Shown piece after piece: positions 40,089 to 48,706 of a stretch of DNA of 64,000 nucleotides. Origin of the DNA: Novosphingobium malaysiense (GTDB taxonomy: Bacteria > Pseudomonadota > Alphaproteobacteria > Sphingomonadales > Sphingomonadaceae); contig NZ_JTDI01000008.1 of assembly GCF_000802225.1 (NCBI RefSeq), positions 1 to 64,000 on the forward strand. The letters are read 5' to 3'. The notes beneath the pieces are model-generated. The model saw nothing but the letters and a program-made list of their open reading frames with translations. It was not told the origin of the DNA and did not search any database. Within the stretch, counting starts at the first letter, position 1; each line of letters opens with the position of its first letter. The position numbers and the translations under genes were made by a program.

Positions 40089-41432
40089 ATGCCGGATTGC
40101 CGAAAGCAATTGATCGAGATGATTCTGGAAGAGGACAAGTTCGATCACACCGGCGCGGAAATCGAGCCGATGCAGATCGAAGCGGCCAATGCCCTGTTTC
40201 TTGACCTGCGCGGAAAGATCCCCGTGCTTGACCGACGCGCCCGCGAAGCGGGCATCGAACGCATCAAGCGGTTCGAGGACATCGTGCCCTTGCTCTTCGC
40301 CCACACCGTCTACAAGTCCTATCCCGAAAGCTTCATCGAGAAGGGCCGCTGGCACAGGATGCTGGCCTGGCTCACGACACTTTCGGCGGACGACTGGACC
40401 CACGTCGACGTCGAAGGCGTCAAGGACGCCGACGAGTGGCTTGATCGCCTCAAGGCCGCGGGCTGCACCGTGCTCGCCACGAGCGGGTCGAGCGGGAAAT
40501 GCTCGTTCCTTCCCGCATCGATGAAGGACCGCGAACTCAAGCACCGCCATTTCCGCAACGCGGTCGGCTGGCCGTTCGTGAAGGCCGGCAACCAGTACGA
40601 CGTGTTCTGGACCGGCCCGATCGAAGGCCCGAACAGCGCCATCGAGGCAGGCCAGATGTCACGCGATCACTGGGCCAGGGCCGGCGCGTTCCACAACCTG
40701 ATCAAGGAGCCGTTGCGCATCACCGATGTCGCGGAGACAGCCGCGCTCAATCGCCGCATGCGCGAGGGCAAGGCCAGCCCTTCGGAAATCGAGGCCTTCC
40801 AGCAGAAGAATGCCGAGGCGGGCAAGCGGATCTCGGCGGGCATCATCGAATTCATCGATACCCTGCTCGAGAAGCGCCACCAGCCGGTCTACGTCAACGG
40901 CCTCTGGGCGCAGCACATGCAGATCATCGAGAGGGCGCGCTCCAAGGGCATCCCCGACGGCGATTTCCACCCGGACAGCGTCATCAATGCCGGCGGCGGC
41001 ATCAAGGGTATCGCCCTGCCCGATGACTACAAGGAACAGGTTGCAGCCTTCTACGGAGACGTGGTGCGCCCCGGTGCCTACGGCATGACTGAAATGGCGC
41101 AAGTGATGCCGCGCTGCGAAGCCGGGCGCTACCATCGCCCGCCTGGTCTGATCTGGCTGCAGCTCGACCAGCCGGGCGAGAATCTGATCAATGCCAGCGA
41201 AGGTGTGGTCGAAGGCCGCTTCGCCTTCCTTGACCTGATCTACACCGGCCGCTGGGGCGGCTGCATCACTGGCGACAAGGTAGAGATCGACTGGGGCGAT
41301 ACCTGCCCCTGCGGTCGCCCGGGGCCGACCATTCTCGATACGATCGTGCGCTACGCCCAGGCGGGCGAGGAAGACCACATCGGCTGTGCCGGGACGATAG
41401 ACGGCTATGTCAAGGGAGCCATGGCGCAATGA
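40089..41432 (+). CDS. LuxE-like acyl-protein synthetase / acid-activating enzyme
   Basis: 447 residues from the ATG at 40089, preceded by GGGAG six bases upstream; a TTG in frame at 40005 is less likely. The adenylation motif TSGSSGKCSFLP is at 131-142, GAYGMTEMAQVMPRC follows, and the C-terminus holds DTCPCGRPGPTI. These match the acyl-protein synthetase (LuxE) branch of adenylating enzymes, which activates a fatty acid as acyl-AMP and transfers it to a cysteine before handing it to LuxC. It overlaps the luxC-like gene by four bases. No luciferase genes are present, so aldehyde production must serve metabolism. It could also be a CoA ligase of the phenylacetate type. Confidence 0.88.
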   Translation: MPDCRKQLIEMILEEDKFDHTGAEIEPMQIEAANALFLDLRGKIPVLDRRAREAGIERIKRFEDIVPLLFAHTVYKSYPESFIEKGRWHRMLAWLTTLSADDWTHVDVEGVKDADEWLDRLKAAGCTVLATSGSSGKCSFLPASMKDRELKHRHFRNAVGWPFVKAGNQYDVFWTGPIEGPNSAIEAGQMSRDHWARAGAFHNLIKEPLRITDVAETAALNRRMREGKASPSEIEAFQQKNAEAGKRISAGIIEFIDTLLEKRHQPVYVNGLWAQHMQIIERARSKGIPDGDFHPDSVINAGGGIKGIALPDDYKEQVAAFYGDVVRPGAYGMTEMAQVMPRCEAGRYHRPPGLIWLQLDQPGENLINASEGVVEGRFAFLDLIYTGRWGGCITGDKVEIDWGDTCPCGRPGPTILDTIVRYAQAGEEDHIGCAGTIDGYVKGAMAQ

Positions 41433-42808
41433 ACACGCAGACTTCTCCGCTGACGGGCGCAGTCCCGCATGTAATCAAGGGTGAAGTGGTCGAAGGAGCC
41501 GACGAGGACTATGGCCGCTTCCGTACGCCCAGGCTGGACCTCGACGCGCTCGTCTGGCCGCGCTGCGATGCGCCGCCGGCGGCAGATGTGCCCGTGGCCG
41601 AGATCATCGACATCCTGGTGCAGCTGGGCGACTGGATTGGTCGCGATCCCGAAGGCGCGCTGGAGCGCGCCATGCTGGCGAGTGCCGGCACCAATCCGCT
41701 CGAACGCGGTGTGCTGGAACGCAGCTACGGCTCGCTTCCGCGGTGCTTCGAGCGTGCCTCGCTGGAATTCCAGGTCGAGCAGGAACTGGGCGGAGCCGAT
41801 GTGCTCGACGGTTGGCGCGAGGTGCGAACGCCCTATGGCACGACAGCCCGGATCAGGGCCTTTCCGCCCCGGCTGATCCACATCGTCGCGGGCAATGCAC
41901 CCGGCGTTACCGCGATGACCGTGGCGCGTGGGGCGCTGACCAAGGGCGTCCACCTGCTCAAGCTGCCCTCTAACGACCTCTACACCGCCAGCGCCGTGCT
42001 GCGCGGTCTGTCGGCGGTCGCCCCCGGCCACCCGCTCTCGCGCTCGTTTTCAGCCGCCTACTGGCGCGGCGGGGACCGCCACGTGGAATCGATGCTGTTC
42101 CGGCCGATCTTCTTCGACAAGCTTGTGGCATGGGGCGGCGAATCCGCGCTGCGCTCGGCCAAGGAATACATCGGCCCGGGCTTCGAGCTCGTCGCGTTCG
42201 ATCCGAAGACGTCGATCTCGATGATCGGGCGCGAAGTCCACGCCAGCGACGCGCTTCGCGCCGAAGTCGCCGACAAGGCTGCGGCAGATGCCACGGTGAT
42301 GGACCAGCAGGCCTGCTGCTCCAGTCGCTTCCAGTTCGTCGAGGGAAGCATGGAGGAGGTCGAAGCCTATGCCGCGGCCCTGCAGGCCCGGCTTGGCGTC
42401 GAGCGGGCGATGTGTTCGGCATGCACCACCCCGCCCTCCGGAGAGATCCGCGAGGAGATCGAAGCGCTCGAAATGCTCGAACCGGACTACAAGGTGTTCG
42501 GAACTTTCGACGGCCGCGGGATCGTGATCCGCAGCGAGGTGCCGGTGGACTTCTACCCCGACGGCAAGGTCGTCAACGTGGTGCGGGTCGACCGGCTGGA
42601 GGATGCGATTTTGGAAGCCAATGTGGCGACGCAGACCGTCGGCGTGTTTCCGGAAAGCCGCCGCAGGGCATTGCGCAACGTGCTTGCCGCGCAAGGCGTG
42701 CAGCGCGTGACGGCGATCGGAAGCGCCGGAAACGTGCAGGCAGGCCTGCCGCACGACGGCTTCCTGCCGCTTCAGCGCTTCATCCGCTGGGTGAATGACG
42801 AGGACTGA
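41429..42808 (+). CDS. LuxC-like acyl-CoA reductase
   Basis: 459 residues, the usual LuxC length, in the ALDH superfamily. The family signature is seen in FPPRLIHIVAGNAPGVTAMTVARGALTKGVHLLKLPSND (around 148-185) and in the nucleophile region DQQACCSSR (Cys296/Cys297). LuxC takes the acyl group from LuxE or acyl-CoA and reduces it to aldehyde with NADPH. The ATGA overlap with the LuxE-like gene shows strict coupling, and a TauD dioxygenase, an SDR and a SnoaL-like protein follow in the same operon. The enzyme thus probably makes an aldehyde from a cluster acid. Confidence 0.92.
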   Translation: MNTQTSPLTGAVPHVIKGEVVEGADEDYGRFRTPRLDLDALVWPRCDAPPAADVPVAEIIDILVQLGDWIGRDPEGALERAMLASAGTNPLERGVLERSYGSLPRCFERASLEFQVEQELGGADVLDGWREVRTPYGTTARIRAFPPRLIHIVAGNAPGVTAMTVARGALTKGVHLLKLPSNDLYTASAVLRGLSAVAPGHPLSRSFSAAYWRGGDRHVESMLFRPIFFDKLVAWGGESALRSAKEYIGPGFELVAFDPKTSISMIGREVHASDALRAEVADKAAADATVMDQQACCSSRFQFVEGSMEEVEAYAAALQARLGVERAMCSACTTPPSGEIREEIEALEMLEPDYKVFGTFDGRGIVIRSEVPVDFYPDGKVVNVVRVDRLEDAILEANVATQTVGVFPESRRRALRNVLAAQGVQRVTAIGSAGNVQAGLPHDGFLPLQRFIRWVNDED

Positions 42809-42859
42809 ACCGCGCCGGCACACGGCCGAAGAACAATTTGGGATCGAGGAGGATTGAGG

Positions 42860-43810
42860 ATGGTGCGAGTGCTTCCCCTGCCCGGGGGCATCGGGGCGCA
42901 AATGGTCGGCCTGGACCTGTCGCGCGAACTGACCGACGAAGAGCGGCAGTCGGTCATGGCCGCATGGACCGAATACGGCCTGCTGCTCGTGCGTGATCCG
43001 CGGGCGGACGACGCGGCCCAGCTGCGCCTGTCCAACCTGTTCGGCAAGCCAGAGCCTTCCGCGACGCCGCAGCTGAACGATCCCTACAACGACGTGATGA
43101 TGACGCTGGCCTACGAGCCCGGCGATCCCAAGGGCCAGTTCAAGCAGCACTACGCGATCGGCGGCATCGAGCGCGCGGGCTGGCTTGGCTGGCACTGGGA
43201 CCAGTCGTTCATGCCCACCATCGTGCGCGGCGCCGTGCTGCGCATGACGTCCCCGGCAAAGCTCATGGGACGCACGGGCTTCATCGACGCCATCGCCGCC
43301 TATGATCGCCTGCCCGACATGCTGAAGACACGGATCGAGGATCTCGAGGTAGTCTACGAATTCAACCCCGATTTCGCCTCGGGCCAGTTCGGCTTTCCCG
43401 AGGACATCCGCAAGCTGGTGGTGACCGGAGATGATCCTGCAAAGGCCATGCGCTTCCCACCGGTGATTCACCCGCTGGTAATCCGCCAGCCCGAAACGGG
43501 GCGCAAGGTGCTCAAGCTCTCGCCCATGCATGCCCGCTACATCCTGGGCATGGACCGCGCCGAAAGCGATGCCCTGCTGGCCGAAGTCGCCGACCGCCTC
43601 GTCAACACCGGCCACACCTACTTCCACGACTGGCAGACCAACGACATGCTGGTCTGGGACAATTGGCGGATGATCCACAGCGCCGAAGGCGTGCCGCTCG
43701 ATTGCCCCCGCTCGGCTCGGCGCACAACGATTTCGGGCGACTACAACGTCGGCCGTTACCTCGACGATGCGCTGGACCGGGAACGCGAAGTCGAACGCAT
43801 CGTCGACTAG
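42860..43810 (+). CDS. TauD/TfdA-family Fe(II)/2-oxoglutarate dioxygenase
   Basis: 316 residues from the ATG at 42860, with GGAGGA six bases upstream. Iron ligands are H112-W-D114 (GWHWDQSF) and H273 (WRMIHSAEG); an arginine-rich segment SARRTTISGDYN follows for 2-oxoglutarate binding. Relatives include taurine dioxygenase and the alkylsulfatase AtsK, which oxidatively releases aldehydes. Placed directly behind LuxE-LuxC, it could hydroxylate the substrate next to a heteroatom or act on the aldehyde product; neither can be decided from sequence. It is 51 bases after luxC and 11 before the SDR gene. Confidence 0.92.
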   Translation: MVRVLPLPGGIGAQMVGLDLSRELTDEERQSVMAAWTEYGLLLVRDPRADDAAQLRLSNLFGKPEPSATPQLNDPYNDVMMTLAYEPGDPKGQFKQHYAIGGIERAGWLGWHWDQSFMPTIVRGAVLRMTSPAKLMGRTGFIDAIAAYDRLPDMLKTRIEDLEVVYEFNPDFASGQFGFPEDIRKLVVTGDDPAKAMRFPPVIHPLVIRQPETGRKVLKLSPMHARYILGMDRAESDALLAEVADRLVNTGHTYFHDWQTNDMLVWDNWRMIHSAEGVPLDCPRSARRTTISGDYNVGRYLDDALDREREVERIVD

Positions 43811-43821
43811 GGCGCACACCG

Positions 43822-44664
43822 ATGGACCTTGATCTCGCCGGAAAACGTGCGCTGGTCACCGGAAGCAATTCCGGCATCGGCAAAGGGATAGCGCAGGTTC
43901 TTGCCGGCGAGGGATGCACGGTGGCCATTCACGGGCGCGACCATGCCCGCTGCGAAGACGCGGTTGCCGAAATCGTCGCGGCGGGCGGCAAGGCCGTTTC
44001 GGCCACCGGCGATCTTGCCAGCGAAGCTGGCTGCGCCGGGGTCGCGGCCTCCTTGCACGACCAGCTTGGCGGCATCGACATTCTGGTCAACAACGCCGGG
44101 GGCCGGGCCAGTTCCCACCGCAACGATGGCGTGGAGCGGCCGGAAAACCCCGGCTGGCTGGAAACGCCCTGGGCCGACTGGGTCTGGACCTACGAACAGA
44201 ACGTGGGCGCCGCTGTCCGCCTGATCCAGAGCTACGTGCCGGGCATGAAAGAACGAGGCTGGGGACGGGTCATCAACATCGCCAGCGCCGCCGCGACGCA
44301 GACCGAGCCCGACCTTGCCGACTATGCCGCCGCGAAAGCAGCAATGGTCAACCTCACCTCTTCGCTTGCCAAGACGCTTGCCCATACCGGGATCACGGTC
44401 AACACGATCTCACCGGGCGCCGTCGAAACTCCGTCGCTCCGCCGCAGCTTCACCGATCTTGCCGCCAGGCTGGGATGGGACAGCGAGGACTGGGACGAGA
44501 TAGAGCGGCGCATGACGCGCGAACTGATCCCGATCGCGGCGGACCGCTTCGGCCGGCCCGAGGACATCGGGCGCATGGTGGCGTTGCTGGCGAGTCCGCT
44601 TTCGGCCTACATGACCGGTGCGAACTACCGTGTCGACGGCGGCCAGTGCCGCTCGATCAACTGA
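43822..44664 (+). CDS. SDR-family oxidoreductase of the LuxE-LuxC operon
   Basis: 280 residues from the ATG at 43822. The TGSNSGIG cofactor motif is at 13-20, NNAG is present, and the active-site Ser in INIASAAA and Y-A-A-A-K in ADYAAAKAAM are intact, so it should be a working NAD(P)-dependent enzyme. The C-terminal end DGGQCRSIN is typical of classical SDRs. As the fourth gene of the operon it may reduce the LuxC aldehyde or oxidise the hydroxyl added by the TauD enzyme. The gap to the dioxygenase gene is 11 bases. Confidence 0.93.
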   Translation: MDLDLAGKRALVTGSNSGIGKGIAQVLAGEGCTVAIHGRDHARCEDAVAEIVAAGGKAVSATGDLASEAGCAGVAASLHDQLGGIDILVNNAGGRASSHRNDGVERPENPGWLETPWADWVWTYEQNVGAAVRLIQSYVPGMKERGWGRVINIASAAATQTEPDLADYAAAKAAMVNLTSSLAKTLAHTGITVNTISPGAVETPSLRRSFTDLAARLGWDSEDWDEIERRMTRELIPIAADRFGRPEDIGRMVALLASPLSAYMTGANYRVDGGQCRSIN

Positions 44665-44686
44665 CAGCAAGCCGGAGCACGATGGC

Positions 44687-45121
44687 ATGGCGAACCTCGA
44701 AAATTTGCTCGCGATCGAGGAAATCAAGACGCTCAAGGCCCGTTACATGCGGTTCGTCGACACCAAGGACTGGGCTGGCCTGCGTTCCCTCTTCACGGAC
44801 GATGCCACCTTCGATGCCGGGCTCAGCCCGGAACCCCTGGAAGGGCCCGATCAGTTCGTCGCCTGGGCACGCGCCTCGCTCATGGATGCGGTCACCGTTC
44901 ACCACGGGCACTGCCCGGAGATCGAGATCACCTCACCGGCCAGCGCCAGGGGCATCTGGGCCATGGAGGATCGCCTGCTCTGGCCCGAAACCGGAACGGA
45001 TGGGGCGCGGTGGCTCAATGGATTTGGCCATTATCACGAGACTTATCGCCATACCTCCGGTGGTTGGAAAATCGACTCCTGGTGCCTGACCCGGTTGCGA
45101 GTCGATACGCCGGAAGGCTGA
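44687..45121 (+). CDS. SnoaL-like / NTF2-fold protein
   Basis: 144 residues from the ATG at 44687. The N-terminus (NLENLLAIEEIKTLKARYMRFVDTKDWAGLRSLFTDDATFD) is the hallmark of the SnoaL/NTF2-like cone fold used by ketosteroid isomerase-like, dehydratase and hydroxylase proteins. HETYRHTSGGWKIDSWCLTRLR closes the fold. Many such proteins annotated in degradation clusters are isomerases or dehydratases on bulky substrates. The catalytic residues cannot be assigned with confidence. It is the last gene of the LuxE-LuxC-TauD-SDR operon, seven bases from the end of the converging SDR. Confidence 0.9.
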   Translation: MANLENLLAIEEIKTLKARYMRFVDTKDWAGLRSLFTDDATFDAGLSPEPLEGPDQFVAWARASLMDAVTVHHGHCPEIEITSPASARGIWAMEDRLLWPETGTDGARWLNGFGHYHETYRHTSGGWKIDSWCLTRLRVDTPEG

Positions 45122-45128
45122 ACGCGCG

Positions 45129-46025
45129 TCAGTCCTTGCGACCGTAAAGCGCGGCCAGCGTGCCGCCGAGCGGGCTCGGAACGAACCCGTCCCCGAACGG
45201 CCAGTCGAGGAATCCGGCCGCCGCCATTGTCCCACCGTCAACATGAAGCGAAGTTCCGGTGACGCATGCCGCCATGTCCGATGCGAGGAACAGCACCGCA
45301 TCGGCCAACGCATCTGCCGGCGGCGGGGATTTCTGGGGCACGTAGATTTCCAGCCCCTTTCCCTGACAATCCTCCCGGACTTCGGCAAGGAGCGCATGAT
45401 CCTCTACCGAAAGAGCATCGAAGTTGCCCTTGCTGAACGTTGTGTCCGGCACGACGCAGTTCAGCCGGATACGCTCTGCCGCCAGTTCGACAGCCATCGC
45501 CCGGGTAAAGTTCGCCGTAGCGGCCTTGGCCCCGGCGTAGACGGAAAAACCGGCCGCTCCTCGATGCGCCTCAATGGTCGTGAAATTGACGATGCTGCCA
45601 CCCCGCCCGCTGCGGCGAATGAGCGGAACCGCGCGTTCGACAGACTGGATCACGTAACCGAAGTTGCGCTGGATATCACGCGCATTCTCGTCCCGGTCGA
45701 CATCCATGAATTGCCGCCGCCGGGTACGACCGGCCACGTTGACCACAATGTCGAGACGATTACACGTTTCCCCGACCAGATTGTAGAATGCGTCCAACTG
45801 GTCGGGTTGTGCCGCATCAAGAACCTCGTCTGTGATGAGACCGTTCATCTCGTTCAGCTTCGCCGCCGTGACTTTCTGGGCGTCACCATCCAGATCGCAG
45901 ATCGCGCAATTCACGCCCGCCCGGGCAAGTGCAAGGGAACAAGCGGCGCCGATCCCGCCGCCACCGCCGATGACCACGGCAGTCCTGCCTGAAAGGTTCG
46001 CGCGCTGCTCAAGGAAACCCGCCAT
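45129..46025 (-). CDS. SDR-family oxidoreductase
   Basis: 298 residues from the ATG read from 46025 (a GTG one codon earlier is possible). The cofactor motif is VIGGGGGIGAA near residues 17-28, NVAG replaces NNAG, and the active site reads FTTIEAHRG followed by Y-A-G-A-K (SVYAGAKAAT). The C-terminus is extended (FLDWPFGDGFVPSPLGGTLAALYG) beyond the classical SDR end. It is 12 bases after the Gfo/Idh gene, so the two form a minus-strand operon that probably carries out successive oxidations. Confidence 0.91.
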   Translation of the reverse strand: MAGFLEQRANLSGRTAVVIGGGGGIGAACSLALARAGVNCAICDLDGDAQKVTAAKLNEMNGLITDEVLDAAQPDQLDAFYNLVGETCNRLDIVVNVAGRTRRRQFMDVDRDENARDIQRNFGYVIQSVERAVPLIRRSGRGGSIVNFTTIEAHRGAAGFSVYAGAKAATANFTRAMAVELAAERIRLNCVVPDTTFSKGNFDALSVEDHALLAEVREDCQGKGLEIYVPQKSPPPADALADAVLFLASDMAACVTGTSLHVDGGTMAAAGFLDWPFGDGFVPSPLGGTLAALYGRKD

Positions 46026-46037
46026 CACCCCGCGCCC

Positions 46038-47186
46038 TTAGCCCATCTCTTCCATGCGAACCCAGCGGCGTTCCGTGTTGGCGAGTTCCACGGCCTCGAC
46101 GAAGCGGTGCACTGCGGCGGCTTCGGAAAAGCTGGGCGTGCCTTGCTTGCCTTCACGGATGGCGCGCGCCATGTTCACGAACATCGCGTCGTAGGCGAAG
46201 AGCGCGCGCGGTCCCGGTTCCGGTGCGATGCACCCGGGAAGATCGTAAGCCTCGGGCGGGATCTCGATCCTGTGGCAGGTGCGTTCAGGAAGCGCCATCG
46301 GACGGGCATCGCCTGCGAACAACTGCGCCAGGGGTGCATTGCCGAAAGTGTTGTCGGTCAGGACCAGACGCCCACGGTCTCCCCATACCTCAACGCGCCA
46401 CCCCTCCGTATCCGGCACGCACCAGCCCGCCTGAAGGCTGCCGATCGCGCCGTTCCTCAAACGTAGGCTGGCCGTGCCGAGATCGTGCGTCTGCGGATGC
46501 AGGACATCGCCGTTGGGCAGGTGCCATTCGGGCACCCCTGTGGAGAGTATGCCCGTCGCCTCTTCGACCGGGCCCAGCAGATGCGTCACGAACAGCATTG
46601 CGTGGCTAGCAAAGTTCCGCCAGGCGCTTCCGCCGCTGTTCCTGTCGGCGAGCCAAAAGTAGGGATCGGTAGCACCGGACCAGACACAGTTGCTGTAGCA
46701 CCGTCCGTTTTCCGCCCACAAAGGCTGCATTAGCTGCACATTGAATCCGAGCGGACGGCCGATGAAACCCTCATCGATCATCGCCTTCATCTTCTGCGCT
46801 TCGGGTATCCATCGAAATTGGGCATCGACCACGCCGACAACACCTGCGGCAAGCTGGGCATCGCGCATTGCTTCCGCTTCGGCCAAGTTGACCGCGAAGG
46901 GCAGCGAGTTGTAGACGTGCTTGCCGTTCCTCAGCGCCGCCATGACCATGGGATAACGGAACGCAGGGCGCGTGCCAACGTCGATGATGTCGATATCGGG
47001 ATCGGCGGCCATCTCCTCATGGTTCCAGTAGGCCTTGGGGATGCCGTATTCCGCCGCCGCCTTCTCGGCAGTTTCCTGATGCGCGGTGCATACGGCGGCG
47101 ACTTCGACGCCTTCGATGCGGCGCCAGATCGTCCCGTGTACCTTGAGGCTCCAGTTCGCGCCGATGATCCCGACCTTCAGCGTCAT
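46038..47186 (-). CDS. Gfo/Idh/MocA-family oxidoreductase
   Basis: 382 residues from the ATG read from 47186 (MTLKVGIIGANW), with GGGAGAAAGG upstream; longer in-frame extensions would cover an operator candidate. The N-terminal Rossmann domain has GIIGANWSLKVH and EEMAADPDIDIIDVGTRPAFRYPMVMAALRNGKHVYNSLPFAVN, where the usual catalytic EKP is altered to SLPF. The C-terminal alpha/beta domain follows. Such enzymes oxidise or reduce sugars, inositols or related alcohols with NAD(P), and some act on glycosides or biliverdin. In this cluster it may act on a conjugate sugar or a ring alcohol; loss of the EKP lysine makes its activity uncertain. Confidence 0.9.
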   Translation of the reverse strand: MTLKVGIIGANWSLKVHGTIWRRIEGVEVAAVCTAHQETAEKAAAEYGIPKAYWNHEEMAADPDIDIIDVGTRPAFRYPMVMAALRNGKHVYNSLPFAVNLAEAEAMRDAQLAAGVVGVVDAQFRWIPEAQKMKAMIDEGFIGRPLGFNVQLMQPLWAENGRCYSNCVWSGATDPYFWLADRNSGGSAWRNFASHAMLFVTHLLGPVEEATGILSTGVPEWHLPNGDVLHPQTHDLGTASLRLRNGAIGSLQAGWCVPDTEGWRVEVWGDRGRLVLTDNTFGNAPLAQLFAGDARPMALPERTCHRIEIPPEAYDLPGCIAPEPGPRALFAYDAMFVNMARAIREGKQGTPSFSEAAAVHRFVEAVELANTERRWVRMEEMG

Positions 47187-47267
47187 GACTGCCTTTCTCC
47201 CATGCACGGCTTTAGTATTCGGTGAGGCTACGTGCACCTCGCTGGCGGTCAAACCGAACGGCAAACG

Positions 47268-47281
47268 ATCGGAATTGCGAT
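47268..47281. promoter_or_regulatory. Cluster operator candidate upstream of the Gfo/Idh operon
   Basis: CGATCGGAATTGCGATGG carries ATCG-GAATTG-CGAT, 82 bases upstream of the minus-strand start at 47186. The TTGCGAT half is shared with 25361. Confidence 0.6.
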
Positions 47282-47364
47282 GGCACGTCGCCGCCAATAC
47301 GAAACGGGGGGGCACCACGATCGGATGCGCCCCCGGTTGCGAGACTTTCAAACCCCGCGAAGGT

Positions 47365-48390
47365 TCAGGGATTGGAACCGATACGCAGCATCGCGGCGCG
47401 ATCACCCACGCGCGTGACAACCAGTTGCTGGCCCGGCTGGATCGCATCGGCATAGTCCTCGAAAGCCTCGCGCTTGCCGGGATGGCGGGTGCGTACGAAG
47501 CTATCCCGGTCGAGCGACAGCGTGACCTGCCCCACGGCCGGATCGGGCGAGGTCACCGTCACGCTGTCCTGCAACGCCGAGTCCACTTTCGCCATGAACG
47601 TCGTGGGGTTCTTGGCCGACTGCACGCGCGTGTCGAAAGTGACGCGCAAACGGTCGGACATGTTTGGCATGCTAGCATGCGGGGCATAAGGGTGGACGAC
47701 AAGCAGGTCTCCCGGCTCGAAATCGGCGGTTGCCCAGCTATCAGGATCGATCTCGTCATCGGGGATCGGCCAAGGCGTTTCGCGCGCCAGATTGTGCAGC
47801 CAGCCCTTGTTGTTGTGGCCCACCGCGATCGTCAGCCCGCCAACCTCGCGCGGGCAAGGCGTAAGCGGAATCCACAAGGGCCGATAATCCTGAATTCCCG
47901 GCGAGAAGAAACCGTCCTGATGAACCGGGGTTACCGCGGTCTGCGGCGGATAGAGGCGATACTGCACCACCGGGACCATCGCGGGCTTGTCTCCCAGGAT
48001 TTTGGTAAGCAGTTCCTGGTTCTTCGGATAATTGATCAGGCGCTGGGAAATGCCCGCGAAGCATGGCAGCTCTTCCTGCCCGCGAATCGTCGGCTTGCCG
48101 GTCCACTTGGCCTCGACATCGCCCTTGTCGATCAGGCCGAAATCGTCGGCGGCAATCGCCAGCATCGCATCGCGCGCTTCCACCACGGAGTCGGGATCGA
48201 GCACATCGCGGAAGAACAGATAGCCATTTTTTTCGTAGAAGGCGTTGAGCGCGTCGAAATCATCCAGCAGGCCGTTGCAGACTTCGTATTCGCGCGAAGG
48301 CCGGATCGCCATGGTGTCGATATCGACCGCATCGGGCCGGTTGATCGATCCCTCGCCATTCGGCGTGGTGTATTTCATTGCTTCAACCAT
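47365..48390 (-). CDS. PhyH-family Fe(II)/2-oxoglutarate dioxygenase, copy 2
   Basis: 341 residues. Iron ligands are H157-Q-D159 (VHQDGFFSPG) and H238 (HPYAPHAS), with DRLRVTFDTRVQ for 2-oxoglutarate. It is about two-thirds identical by eye to the copy at 12762-13772, including the C-terminal extension ending DRAAMLRIGSNP. Differences lie mainly in the N-terminus and the RGQEELPCF region, so substrate preference may differ. Its promoter contains ACGGAT repeats at the same 21-bp spacing as copy 1. It is divergent from the carboxylic acid reductase gene. Confidence 0.92.
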   Translation of the reverse strand: MVEAMKYTTPNGEGSINRPDAVDIDTMAIRPSREYEVCNGLLDDFDALNAFYEKNGYLFFRDVLDPDSVVEARDAMLAIAADDFGLIDKGDVEAKWTGKPTIRGQEELPCFAGISQRLINYPKNQELLTKILGDKPAMVPVVQYRLYPPQTAVTPVHQDGFFSPGIQDYRPLWIPLTPCPREVGGLTIAVGHNNKGWLHNLARETPWPIPDDEIDPDSWATADFEPGDLLVVHPYAPHASMPNMSDRLRVTFDTRVQSAKNPTTFMAKVDSALQDSVTVTSPDPAVGQVTLSLDRDSFVRTRHPGKREAFEDYADAIQPGQQLVVTRVGDRAAMLRIGSNP

Positions 48391-48451
48391 CCTCTCGCTC
48401 CTCGTTGATCACAATCTGGATTCGATATTGCTCCCGCCCGGCGTTCTTGAA

Positions 48452-48478
48452 ACGGATGTTTCTCTACAAACTACGGAT
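48452..48478. promoter_or_regulatory. AraC-type direct repeat ACGGAT-N15-ACGGAT upstream of PhyH copy 2
   Basis: ACGGAT at 48452-48457 and 48473-48478 has the same 21-bp spacing and the same ACAA between the repeats (48466-48469) as the element at 13830-13856. It begins 62 bases upstream of the dioxygenase start. Confidence 0.65.
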
Positions 48479-48531
48479 TAGAAAATTCTGTAGGCGAACC
48501 TGCCGATGGGCCGCATGAAAAACCACAACCG

Positions 48532-48545
48532 ATCACATTGGCGAT
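48532..48545. promoter_or_regulatory. Cluster operator variant ATCA-N6-CGAT upstream of the carboxylic acid reductase
   Basis: GATCACATTGGCGATAC carries ATCA-CATTGG-CGAT, 161 bases before the reductase start and 142 bases before the PhyH copy 2 start. Confidence 0.45.
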
Positions 48546-48706
48546 ACCCATGATCCATCACGGTTCGTGTAAATTTTATTATTTATATTCATAATCTTGC
48601 ACAAACATGTTGGCCTGCAAAAATCGTCGGTTCAATGTTGCAACTGCCCCATGCACGGCACACACTCTCCCCCTCCGACAACGAATTTCAAATGAGGGGA
48701 GAAGCC

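Larger units (their letters stand above)
48391..48706. other. 316-bp divergent promoter region, PhyH copy 2 / carboxylic acid reductase
   Basis: No gene was seen. It is AT-rich around 48570-48600 (TTTTATTATTTATATTC) and holds the ACGGAT repeat at 48452-48478, an operator variant at 48532-48545 and the GAGGGGA ribosome-binding site before 48707. Confidence 0.75.

Noticed and set aside
40089..42808. Bioluminescence (lux) operon
   Set aside because: No luciferase alpha/beta genes or flavin reductase of the lux type occur in the window; only the fatty-acid-reductase-like components are present.
42050..43819. 589-codon minus-strand frame over luxC-like and TauD genes
   Set aside because: It crosses the ends of two well-supported plus-strand genes and has no recognisable domain.
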